A DNA stretch of 64,000 bases from Quercus robur (Eukaryota > Streptophyta > Magnoliopsida > Fagales > Fagaceae), in contig NC_065535.1 of NCBI RefSeq assembly GCF_932294415.1, forward strand, positions 91,714,862 through 91,778,861, written 5' to 3'. Positions 1-9,227 of this stretch are shown in pieces; the stretch's first letter is position 1, and each line of letters opens with the position of its first letter. Under the pieces are notes generated by a model. It had not been told where the DNA came from. It did no database searches and worked only from the letters and a program-made list of their open reading frames with translations. Both the position numbers and the translations under genes were made by a program.

Positions 1-2
1 TC

Positions 3-598
3 TTGACCTTTATGGACGCATTCTCGAGGTACAACCAGATAAAAATAGCAAAGAAAGACTAGGAGAAAACCGCCTTGATCACAAGTTAAGGGCTCTACTG
101 CTACAAGGTGATGCCCTTTGGACTGAAAAATGCAAGAGCAACCTACCAAAGGTTGGTAAACAAGATATTCAGTAAACAGATCGAGAGAAACATAGAGGTG
201 TACGTGGTCGACATGCTCGTCAAAAGTAAAGAAGAGTCTGCTCTCCTGGACGACCTCTAAGAGATGTTTATAACTCTCAGATGATATCAAATGAAGTTAA
301 ACCCTAGCAAATGCGCCTTTGGTGTAGCGTCAGGGAAGTTCTTAGGGTTCATGGTGTCCCAGAGAAGAATAAAAGCAAACCCAAAGAAGTACGGGTTATA
401 CTAGAGATGGTGTCACCCAAAAACGTGAAAGAAGTTCAAAAGCTTACAGGAAGAATAGCAGCGCTTAACAGGTTCGTCTAAAAAACAACAGACAAATGTT
501 TGCCCTTTTTCAAGACAGTAAAGTAGGCCTTCGTCTAGATGGACGAGTGTGAGAATGCTTTCTAGGAACTCAAGCAATACCTGAGCCATCCACCCCTC
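3..598 (+). pseudogene. Retrotransposon reverse transcriptase, partial and broken
   Basis: Translation in the frame starting at base 3 gives recognisable gypsy reverse transcriptase blocks: FMDAFSRYNQI, then YKVMPFGLKNA, then a metal-binding box. That box reads YVVD (201-212), whereas active enzymes of this lineage have YVDD, so one catalytic aspartate is missing. In-frame stops are at 60, 87, 258 and 282. A one-base deletion near 390 moves the reading frame, and further stops follow at 479, 524, 536 and 563. Most stops are one C-to-T or G-to-A change from Gln, Arg or Trp. The N-terminal part of the enzyme is outside the window. Confidence 0.9.
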
Positions 599-1351
599 TT
601 GAACCCATCCAAGGAAGGAGAAAACCTATTTTTATACTTGGCAATATCAGTTACATTCGTGAGCGCTACCTTGATTCGAGAAGAAGACAAGAGACAACAC
701 CCAGTCTACTATGTCAGCCAGGCCTTCCAAGGGGCAGAAGCCAAATACCCACGCATAGAAAAGATTGCATTCACTTTGATTGTAGCTTCATGCAAGCTAC
801 GCCCCTACTTCCAAGCGAACCCTATCCTCGTGATGATGGACCAACCTATAAAGAAGTCAATGAACAAGCCCGAGGCTGCAGGAAGGATGATTCAGTGGGT
901 TATTGAGCTTAGCCAATTCGACATTGATTACCACCCTAGGACAGCTATCAAGGCGCAGGCACTAGCAGATTTCATCATCGAATTTACAATTCCCAACAAG
1001 GAAGGGGCCACAAACGAGGTGGAAAGATGGACGATTCAGACTGACGGTTCGTCAGTCCGAAAGAAGGGGGCAGTAGGAGTTATAATCATCACCCTTGAAG
1101 GAAAGACACTCAAGTATGGAGTTCAGTTAGCATTCCCGGCCACCAACAACGAAGCTGAATACGAAGGAATACTGACAGGACTAGGGGTCGGGAAGGCACT
1201 AAGGGTCAAGAAGTTGCTTCTCCAAAGCGATTCAAAGCTCGTCATAGGCCAGATAAAGGAAGAATTCGAAGCAAAGGAGGAAAGGATGCAAAAATACCTA
1301 AGGTTGAGGAAGCTATTGACACAAGAGTTTTATCAGGTGGAGTTCATATAA
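599..1351 (+). pseudogene. Retrotransposon RNase H plus archaeal-type RNase H segment
   Basis: This open stretch of 250 codons is the middle of the pol polyprotein and not a gene of its own; its first ATG is internal. Residues about 10-135 resemble the original gypsy RNase H, here without a clear first catalytic acid, as is usual when a second RNase H is present. Residues about 140-235 are an archaeal-type RNase H with the acids visible in TDGSS, NNEAEYE and QSDSK; the fourth lies past the stop, in GADELAK. In the element it would degrade RNA of the RNA-DNA hybrid. The stop at 1349-1351 is in the same frame as the integrase that follows, so it is a nonsense mutation. Confidence 0.87.
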
Positions 1352-3452
1352 ATCCCCAGAAGCCAGAATATGGGGGCAGACGAGCTGGCAAAACAGTCAT
1401 CGACAGAAGCAGGACCAATAAGTAAAGATCTTAAGATTGAAATCCAGAGATGCCCCAATATCGAAGAAGTCCACACCTTCATAATCCAGAGAGAAAGCAA
1501 CTGGATGACCTCGATCTTATCATTCCTTCAAGAAGGATTGCTCCTGCAAGACGTTGAAGAGGCAAGGAAGGTCAGGAAAAGGGCAGCAAGGTTCAGGATT
1601 TTGAACGATACCTCGTACAAGAAAGGCTTCTCCATGCCCTACCTGAGGTGTGTCAACAAGGAAGCCAAATATATTCTAATGGAGATCCACGAAGGAATTT
1701 GCAGAGATCATGCAGGCCCAAGATCCCTGATTGGCAAAGTTATCCGAATAGGTTACTTCTGGCCTACTCTGTAGAAGGATGCAAAAGAGTTGGTCAAGAA
1801 GTGCGATAAATGCCAGAGGTTTGGAAACGTCCAACGTATCCCATTTGAGAAATTGACAACAATATCCTCCCCGTGGTCGTTTGCTCAGTGGGGACTTGAC
1901 ATCATTGGCCCATTACCCTAAGGTAAAAGGTAGGTAAAATTTTTACTAATTGCCATTGATTATTTCACAAAATGTGTTGAAACAGTAGCACTATCAACCA
2001 TAACAGAGGCGAAGATCTGGAACTTTGTGTGGAAGAACATAGTTTGCCAATTCGGGATACCACAGACGATCATATCAGATAACGGGCGGTAGTTTGACAG
2101 TCAAGGTTTCAAGGAATTATGCTCGGGGCTAGGAATCAAGAATCAATTCTAATCCCCTGGTCACCCCCAAGCTAATGACCAAACGGAAGTGATGAATTGG
2201 ACCCTACTCAAGATCATCAAGGCTTGGCTGGACAAGGCAAAAGGCGCATGGCCAGAAGAGTTGCCCAATGTTTTGTGGGCATACAAGACTACAGCAAGAA
2301 CCTCAATAGGAGGGACCCCCTTCAGTTTCACCTATGGCACTGAAGGAGTAATTCCAGTCGAAGTAGGAATCACTAGCTTGAGACGAGAAGCTTTCCACGA
2401 AGACAACAATAACGATCAACTAAGAATCAACTTGGATTGCTTGGACAAATCTAGAGATGGAGCATCCCACAAGATGGTGGAGTACCAAGAAAAGATGTCT
2501 GAATACAACAACAAGAGGGTGAAGCTCAGACGACTCAACATTAGAGACTTCGTCCTACGCAGAGTCACACTTGCCACCAATGACCCAACTCAGGGGAAGC
2601 TCAACCCAACCTGGGAAAGACCTTACAAAGTCACCCATTATTCCAAGCAAGGCAGCTATCACCTAGAGACGTTGGATGGAAGGAAGCAGCTGCAACTAGG
2701 GCTGTCCATGGGTCGGTCCGGGTCGAGTTTGTGCCCAACCCGCAATCGACCCGATCTGAACGGGTGGAGAAGTTCTAGACCCGCCGCCGACCGCCAAAAG
2801 CCACCGGTCGAGTCGAATCGGGCTCGGGTGGGCGGCGGTCGGTTTTGATTTCGACCGAAATACAGAGATCAAACACTGAACTTTGATTCTTGAAGAACAA
2901 AATCAACAGATCTACAAACCCAAAGAGAAGATCTACAAACCCAAAGAACAGATCCACAAATCCAAAGAACAAAAACAACAATAATAGACAGCAATTTCAT
3001 AGATAACCGAACCTAAGAGATGAAAATTTCAAAGAGGCGAAGACGAATCTGAGAGATGGAGGCGAAGGTGAGCTAGGGACGTTGAGGACGAAGAGCGAAC
3101 GTCGACGACGAAGAGCACAGATCAACGACAAAGAGGCAGAGATCGACGATGGAGAGGCCGAGATCGACGACGAGCAGCATCGGCGGAGGGTAGACATCGG
3201 CAAAGAGCAGATCGTGAGACTGAGACTTGGTCATATCTCGGTTCGGTCGGGTTTCTTCGGGTTTTGGGGAGAAAACCCACCAACCGACCCGCCGTTTTCG
3301 GGTTTTGGAGGCGGAGACCCGCCACCGACCATCACCAGCATCGGGTCGGCCAGATCAGACGGATTGGGCGGGTGGGTCGAGTCTCAGTTTCTGTTGGATA
3401 CCCCTAGCTGCAACCATGGAATATCGAGCATTTGAAGCAGTACCATCAGTAG
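1352..3452 (+). pseudogene. Retrotransposon integrase, broken by stops and by a hAT insertion
   Basis: The end of the second RNase H is followed by an integrase zinc finger (His pair near 1690-1712, then CDKC near 1803-1815) and the catalytic core. The three catalytic acids are still encoded: Asp at 1898, Asp at 2078 and Glu at 2186, with 35 residues between the last two as expected for retroviral-type integrases. Stops at 1772, 1919, 1931, 2090 and 2150 break the frame. A 710-bp hAT element sits at 2697-3406. On its far side the integrase tail resumes (PWNIEHLK) in the matching frame once one copy of the target duplication is discounted, and ends at a stop at 3450-3452. Confidence 0.88.
2697..3406. 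mobile_element. Non-autonomous hAT element inserted in retrotransposon integrase
   Basis: It is bounded by an exact 8-bp target duplication, GCTGCAAC, at 2689-2696 and 3407-3414, the length typical of hAT. The left end is TAGGGCTGTCCA; the right end, reversed, is TAGGGGTATCCA (10 of 12 match). Both subterminal zones are packed with GGGTCGG/CCGACCC-type words. The left end matches the right end of the large hAT element at 32374-38009, so this is probably a short derivative mobilised by that family. The centre holds three near-repeats of a 20-base unit (about 2905-2970) and GA-rich sequence, but no transposase. Confidence 0.88.
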
Positions 3453-3529
3453 ATGTAATGGACGAATGTATTCATGTTTGAAATAAAGCAATAAAAGAAC
3501 TATTCAGCCAGTGTGTTGCATATAAAACA

Positions 3530-4030
3530 AAAAACAAAAAAATTGGCTAAGTAACAAAATTCCGCCTAGACGGATGTAAGTTACTGAAGAAGCCAAAAAT
3601 TACAAAATCCTTTCAATGGGTGTAAGTCACAAAAAAAAAATAAAAAAATAAAAATTGGCTAAGTAACAAGATTTCACCTAGATGGATGTAAGTTACTGAC
3701 GAAACCAAAAATTACAAAATCCCTTCAATGGGTATAAGTCAAAAAAAAAATTTGCTAAGTAACAAGATTCCGCCTAGACGGATGTAAGTTACTGACGAAG
3801 TCGAAAGTGACAAAATCCCTTCAATGGGTGTAAGTTACAAAAAATTGGCTAAGTAACAAAATTCCGTCTAGATGGATGTAAGTTACTGACGATGTCAAAA
3901 ATTACAAAATCCCTTCAATGGGTATAAGTAACAAAAAATTGGCTAAATAACAAAATTCCTCCTCGACAGATGTAAGTTACTGATGGAGCAAGACCCCGTC
4001 AATGAGTATGAGTCAAAACAAAAATTTTAA
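3530..4030 (+). repeat. Tandem repeat, about 5 copies of a 93-111 bp unit
   Basis: Each copy runs from GGCTAAGTAACAA through GGATGTAAGTTACTGA and TTACAAAATCCCTTCAATGG. The GGCTAAGTAAC anchor (with small variants) is at about 3544, 3655, 3753, 3846 and 3941. Length differences come mostly from A-runs. It lies just after the pol end, where Tat elements often carry amplified tandem repeats. No coding capacity is seen. Confidence 0.85.
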
Positions 4031-4376
4031 CTAAGCAACAACAATGCAAGTTACTGACACAAAAGAAATAACTAAAGGAACGAAGCAGACAGAGATCACA
4101 TGCAACCAACATTGTTTCAATATTATGCAAGGCATGAATGTAAATAAGTAGGTATAGAATTACTGATATAATTGAAGGCCCGAAAAGAACGGGCAACCAA
4201 CATTGTTTCAATATAATAATTAAAAGCCCATAAACACTGGGCAAAAACATTGTTCTTAAATTAGTATGAAAATATTGTTCTAAAAGTAGACCCAAAAAGC
4301 CTAAAACGCAGCGGGCACCCAAAGAGAAGATTACAAAAAAAAAAGGCCAAAACATGAAGCAAGTAAATAAACAAGT

Positions 4377-6348
4377 TCAAGCATTAGCAGCCGCATCATC
4401 ACCAACAGGAGGCGAAGGAGCATCCCCAGAAGCATCACCTTCAGGAGCTGTGGACTGAGAGGCTTCGTCAGCTGCCATTTCTTTGTCCACCTCTTCAAGA
4501 TCCAGGTTCTCAAAATCCACTCCGATAGGATGCTTGGCGAGGTATCGCCTCAGGAGCTCGAAACCTTTGAAGTACCAGCTGAAGAGCACAGTGTTGTACT
4601 CCTTTGTCATATGGAAGGCTTCCACGGGCTTCGCAACAATCGTCTTGATTTTTTCTTTTACGGCCAAAAGCTGCTCGTCCTTCTCAAGAGTCAGCTGCCT
4701 TTCTGCCCTCAAATCATCGAAGAGGACCCTAGCCTTTTCCCTAATGGTGTTGGCCTTGTCCATGGCAATGATCAGATCCTTCTTCAATTTGGAGTTCTCT
4801 GCCTCCAAAGCCTCCACCTTGGACACCGCGGATGCAACCTTCGTCTCCTGGGTGAGGTACTCCGAAGTGATATGAAGACTCTCCCCCAGTACCTAAAAAG
4901 AAAATTAAAATTCTCAGGACGATGCAAAAAGAAGAGAAAGAAAAGGATGAAATTGCACAAGTACATTACTTAGATGAGTTTGTGGATATGATGACCCACA
5001 ACCTCGTTGGGGGGCGTGCCAGAAAAGATCTTCAATTCCTCGGTAGTGATGACTTCGTGTGCCCTCGCCACTGCGAATCTAGCGTCGTCCCAAATGCTGG
5101 ACGAGCGAGAAGCAGCCTTCTCCTTCCCCTTGTCGGCCACACGTGGCTTCTTCCGGATGGGAGTAATCTCTTTGACCGAGGTAGCTAGAGAAGCTGTCCT
5201 TGTCGTCTTAGTGCTGGAGGCAACTAGGGTGACAGAGACCCCCTTCTCTATGACGCGCACTGTCCTCTTCTCGAGATCGGACAAAGGCTCGTTCTTCTTG
5301 GTCCTCATTTTCGCATACATGTCCTGATTAAATTTAGTCATCATTCCTGCAAAAAGGAAACACTTGTTAAAAAAAAAAAAAAAAAAAAAAAAAGGTAGGA
5401 TCAATGACAAATTAAATAAAGTGCTTACTTTTCTTCTCTTCAATCTCAATAATGCGTAGGATAAAAGCGAAAGGCTCCGAGCCAAGGCAATACAGAGCCA
5501 AAGTGCAAGGATCGACCAAATCGTCGAAATCGTCCATTGACTTCGCGTACTCAATAGCAGCCTCAACACATTGCTTGTACCTGCTTTTAAGTTTGGACCA
5601 TCTCTTAACTGCACAAGACAACGAACAGAAGAATTAGTAACGACAGAATGAACACGAAAAGAGTGAAGTACAAAGGACTAGTAGAAATAACAATGCACCT
5701 AGACTCGGGGTTCCACCAACGGAGCAACCTAGGCAGATCACCCCAAACCTCGTTAAAGGGAGTCTCCCATTCATCCTTGGACATAAAAAAGAATCAGGAC
5801 TTTCAGTATCTGAATGACGAGGGCAGGTCCCGGACGATCCCAGTTTTTCTCTCCTAAGGCATCAGTTCGTAGTACCCATGTTCCTTGGACTCCTTTAAAC
5901 GATACAAATAAACAAGTTCGTCCACCTTAATCATATCTCCTTCAGTAGTAGCCAGCCATATCTCCATACAACTGACCACTATCCTTCACGAATTGGGCAT
6001 AAGTTGCCTGGGAGCAATGTCGAAATGGCCTAAAAGCTCCATAATAAAAGGGTGAACGGAGAATCTAAGCCCGCTCAGGAAAGCAACCTCGTAGAAGCAT
6101 ACCTCCCCGGGCGAAAAGTGACAAGCTCGTTCCTCCCCGTGAAGAAGATGAACCCTAATCCTATCAGGAAATTGGAACCTACCCTTGAACCTGGAGAATG
6201 TATCATCGTCTAGACTACACACCTCCCCAAGGGCATGGAAAGCCCTAACCTCCCAAGGGATGGAGACTGCGGTGTCTTCCTCCACCTCCACAAGATTGTC
6301 ACTAGACAACAACCCAGTTTCAGGCTCACTCGATCTCACCTCAGACAT
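4377..6348 (-). pseudogene. Antisense spliced gene of the Tat element (putative gypsy-type transposon domain protein), decayed
   Basis: The gene runs opposite to pol. The start at 6348 opens an N-terminal domain (about 120 codons) with FSPGEVCFYEVAFLSGLRF and IAPRQLMPNS, resembling the Pfam 'putative gypsy type transposon' domain (PF04195). The frame continues to about 5700 through several stops (the first just below 5986). Further exons are about 5621-5430 (donor GTAAGC after a Glu/Lys run), about 5345-4970, and about 4890-4377. The last starts a coiled coil (VEALEAENSKLKKDL) and ends in an acidic Ala/Pro-rich tail. Exon limits are inferred from AG/GT sites and frame continuity. The function of this family is unknown to me. 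Its place between pol and the 3' LTR, in reverse, fits the extra ORFs reported in Tat elements. Confidence 0.7.
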
Positions 6349-7030
6349 TACTCCTCACTCACTCACTAAACCCTCGAACCAATCAATTGATTGACAGAGC
6401 AAGGGGAGCAAATCAGCCAATGCAATGCTTAAACTACTACCCTCAAAGACAAATTTTTCAACTAAATGGAAAAAGCTACAGGAAACACCTAAAGAAGCCC
6501 CCAAACGCGCAAAGGGGAATGAAATTGAGGGGCAAGCTATCCTAACTTCAAAGCTACTAACCATGGAAAACCAGAAAACAGAGGAAAAGAGAAGACAATC
6601 CTAAAAGCCCCAAAACAGAAAAGAAATCAGAAACCAAGTACAATCTATCTATGCCATAAAAAAGCGAAGGAAAGGGAAAAGCGAGACATACCTCAAAGGA
6701 AGCAACCACAGAGTGCAAAAGCTCGAAGAAAATCACAAGAACAGATTGGAGAAGAAGAAGCATGGAGTAATGATTGAGAGTTGGAAAAAGTGAAGGGAAA
6801 AGAGGAAATAAAGGAAGTTTAAAAACTAAGCACAAAAAACTGAAAGTCAATGGAAAACCCAAGAGTTACACAAATGGGGCATTAACTCTACTGGTTAGAA
6901 CACGCCACGTGGCCATGATGTGCGTGGCACTGCCACTACGCATTAAATGTGGAACAAAACCCCAAGAGCCATGTTTGGTCAGAAAACCTTTCATCTTCTG
7001 ATGGTCGTCTTGACACACCACGACGACCAC
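6349..7030. other. Non-coding Tat element segment upstream of the antisense gene
   Basis: It lies between the antisense gene start and the polypurine tract. It would contain the antisense promoter and 5' leader. I see only a TTTAAAC-like TATA candidate on the minus strand near 6820 and no convincing box. The short open frames here are hydrophobic, low-complexity and unlike known proteins. Confidence 0.5.
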
Positions 7031-7047
7031 AGAACTTGGGGGGCAAC
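7031..7047 (+). promoter_or_regulatory. Polypurine tract before the 3' LTR
   Basis: The sequence AGAACTTGGGGGGCAAC ends exactly where the LTR begins with TGATG. A G-run followed by CAAC is the usual plus-strand priming site in Tat-type elements. It supports the LTR start and the plus orientation. Confidence 0.8.
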
Positions 7048-7546
7048 TGATGGGACTAACGAACTCTCTTTCCTTGGACGACCTCATCAAATACATTTGT
7101 CCACCTCAACACGGCATGGACGAAGGTAGGCGAGTCATTAGTAAGAGGATTTAATACCTTAGGCAAATACCAACTAGCTGTCAGACCGTTGGAGGCTCAT
7201 CAAAACTCGCATTAATAAGCCCTAAGGCGTTACAGGAAGAGCACTAAAACCACAATTAAGGCCCCAACAGCTAGAAACTATGAAGCTATATATACACACT
7301 CATCAGAGACAAACAAGGTACATAGATTCACCCAAAAATACTCTTACATAGATACTCTGATATTTAGAACTTTCTTATTTCTCTCAAAAAACTTCTATAC
7401 ACTAACTTTGGCATCAGAGGCGTTGTGGCAGGTACCACACCGATAACCACCTTAGGAGAGATTTTGTCTTGCATTTTGCAGGAATAGTGAGGAGGATTCA
7501 GTTTCATCTGGACGAACCAACTTGATTGATGATTTACACATCATCA
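7048..7546 (+). repeat. 3' LTR of the Tat element
   Basis: It begins TGATGGGAC after the polypurine tract and ends ACATCATCA, so the ends form the inverted repeat TGATG/CATCA. A TATA box, CTATATATA, lies at 7286-7294, at a position normal for an LTR promoter. The partner LTR and the left target duplication are outside the window; the 5 bases after the LTR are AAAGA. Confidence 0.82.
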
Positions 7547-7960
7547 AAAGAAGTTAAATTCTTATAATCAATTTTGTTATTCTTGTTGATTTTAATGTTT
7601 GTTTTTGCTTGAATTGAATCTCTGGTTTGAGAATTAAATTTTAAGCTAAAGAATTGATTTCCCAAGAACATGGAATTGTAGAATCGATGGCTCCTTATTA
7701 TTATTTTTTTTTTTGAGAAATAATTACAACATGCTGCAAGTGGTAATCATAGTTGAGTTCTTGGTTCGTCTCGCCCCTTTTAATGCCTTGCTCACATGAT
7801 CAGGATTAAGAGCTAGAATGCCACCAATTATAAATAGTGAAGCGTATTGAATTAGTCTTTATATTAAAGAACACACTTTTTTTTTAAGGTACGCAATTAT
7901 GTGTATGTAGATTCGAAGTATACAAATTTTTTATATTTAATTAACACAATTGTGCAAATA
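7547..7960. other. AT-rich flanking DNA between two LTR elements
   Basis: It contains a T-run near 7707 and short ACACAATT-type words, but no gene or recognisable element. The same ACACAATT-rich sequence resumes at 13903, after the next element, so this is the pre-insertion locus. Confidence 0.6.
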
Positions 7961-7965
7961 CAGAA

Positions 7966-8689
7966 TGTAAGGACTCAATTTGTAACGACCCCAAAATGAT
8001 ATTGGGTTCGCACGTTAAGGGTCCAAACAATATAATTTGTAGAGCGTGGGTTTGAAAGGCTAGGCTTTGGTCACCGGACGGTGGTTAGCCATGGTACTCA
8101 TGATGGACGCGTAGAGACGAGCTAAGGTTGTCCGTGGATCTTGTCCATGAAGCTTAATGTTCTTATTCTTCCTCTACCTTTTTTGGGTACCCTGGTTTTT
8201 TGGCCTCCTTCTTCTTGGCGCATAAGCCTTTACATTATATTGCCCTTCTCAGTTGATCCTGACCCTCCATCTGTTAATCAGGCAGGTACCTATTCGAGTA
8301 CCTGTCTCATCAGCTGCCTCCCTCTACTTTCTGTTAGTTGTAATAACCGAAGCCACACTATTCAGGAGTCTTTTCCCATTAATATGGCTAGGACGTTTGT
8401 GAGCGCATTCAATGCGGAGGTGACGTCTTTTCCTTGAACCACTCCCACTCCGTACCCCCATGTGAGTCTCATTCTACTCGCCTTTTCTTCTGGGGGCGCT
8501 TTGGAGGCTGCCTTTGACGACATGTCGCTCTTCCCTTTGAAGTCTTGGGATGCCGAGGATAGGGTCATCCTCGACTGCATCTCTAGGCCATTTGGTCTTT
8601 CACTACTGGTTCTCGGCAACTACTCTCCTCGGCACGGGCCCTGGGTCCTAATGGAAAGTGGGCCGGGTCATAAGTTTTCTGGCCCCACA
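7966..8689 (-). repeat. 3' LTR (left copy) of the minus-strand LTR element
   Basis: In element orientation it runs TGTGGGGCC ... CCTTACA. It differs from the right copy by scattered substitutions and by lacking an 8-bp insertion seen near 13630. The TATA region found in the right copy is altered here (plus-strand TTATATTGCC in place of TTATATAGCC). Confidence 0.87.
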
Positions 8690-8715
8690 ATAGCCCCTCA
8701 AAATCCTGCTGTCCG
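8690..8715 (-). promoter_or_regulatory. Polypurine tract of the minus-strand element
   Basis: Read on the minus strand, the bases next to the left LTR include AGGATTTTGAGGGGCTAT followed directly by TGTGGGG. The same TTTTGAGGGGCTAT precedes the 3' LTR at 20063, so the tract is shared by the two element families. Confidence 0.75.
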
Positions 8716-8970
8716 GATCCTCGGACGGATATGAGGGTTTTGATGACATCAGGTCTCTGTCAAAACTTGTCAATCCTTGTCACCTATCGGTTTCCGAGAT
8801 TCTTCGTCTGCCCGAGACACGTTCTTGGAGCCTTTGGAAGGTGAAACGTGTCTTCATTAAATGCGGGCGGCTCTGTGCTTCCCACGTTCAATGGCGCGAT
8901 AGTGATCTAACAGTGGAGATTTCCTTGCCTTTATGGGCAGGAAAATTTGTGTAGTTACTTTCGATGGGAG

Positions 8971-8980
8971 GTATAAATGA
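8971..8980 (+). promoter_or_regulatory. Candidate TATA box of the antisense gene
   Basis: GTATAAATGA on the plus strand lies about 255 bases before the start codon at 9228 and outside the LTR. A start site near 9000 would leave a CT-rich leader of about 220 bases. This suggests the antisense gene has its own promoter inside the element. Inference only. Confidence 0.5.
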
Positions 8981-9227
8981 TTTTTGGAACTGATTTGTCT
9001 CTTCACTTTTGTACTTAAGAGTTCTAGCGCATATATCCTGGGTTCATCCAAACTTTCATCCAAATTCAAGTCTATCTCCAGCACAAAAAGCCTGTCCGAG
9101 GCACCTTTCCTCTTTTCTGTAAGCTCTCTACCTTCACTAACTTGTGCTTTTTCTTTTCTGGGTTTATTTTTCTCTTGTTCCTCTCCTTCTCCCGTCATCC
9201 ATTGAGTTTGTTTAGTAGCTCTTAGAT

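Larger units (their letters stand above)
1..7546 (+). mobile_element. Tat-lineage Ty3/gypsy LTR retrotransposon, 5' part outside window, decayed
   Basis: Domain order on the plus strand is reverse transcriptase, RNase H, a second (archaeal-type) RNase H, integrase, a non-coding tract with tandem repeats, a gene on the opposite strand, a polypurine tract and a 3' LTR. Integrase after RNase H indicates Ty3/gypsy. The second RNase H and the antisense gene between pol and the 3' LTR are known features of the Tat (Ogre/Retand) lineage. The pol region has about 14 in-frame stops, one frameshift near base 390 and a hAT insertion, so the copy is dead. The 5' LTR, gag and protease lie left of the window. 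Confidence 0.9.

Noticed and set aside
2775-3325. Short frames on both strands, including one with repeated Phe-Gly-Phe-Val-Asp-Leu
   Set aside because: They lie within the non-autonomous hAT element and reflect its internal short repeats.
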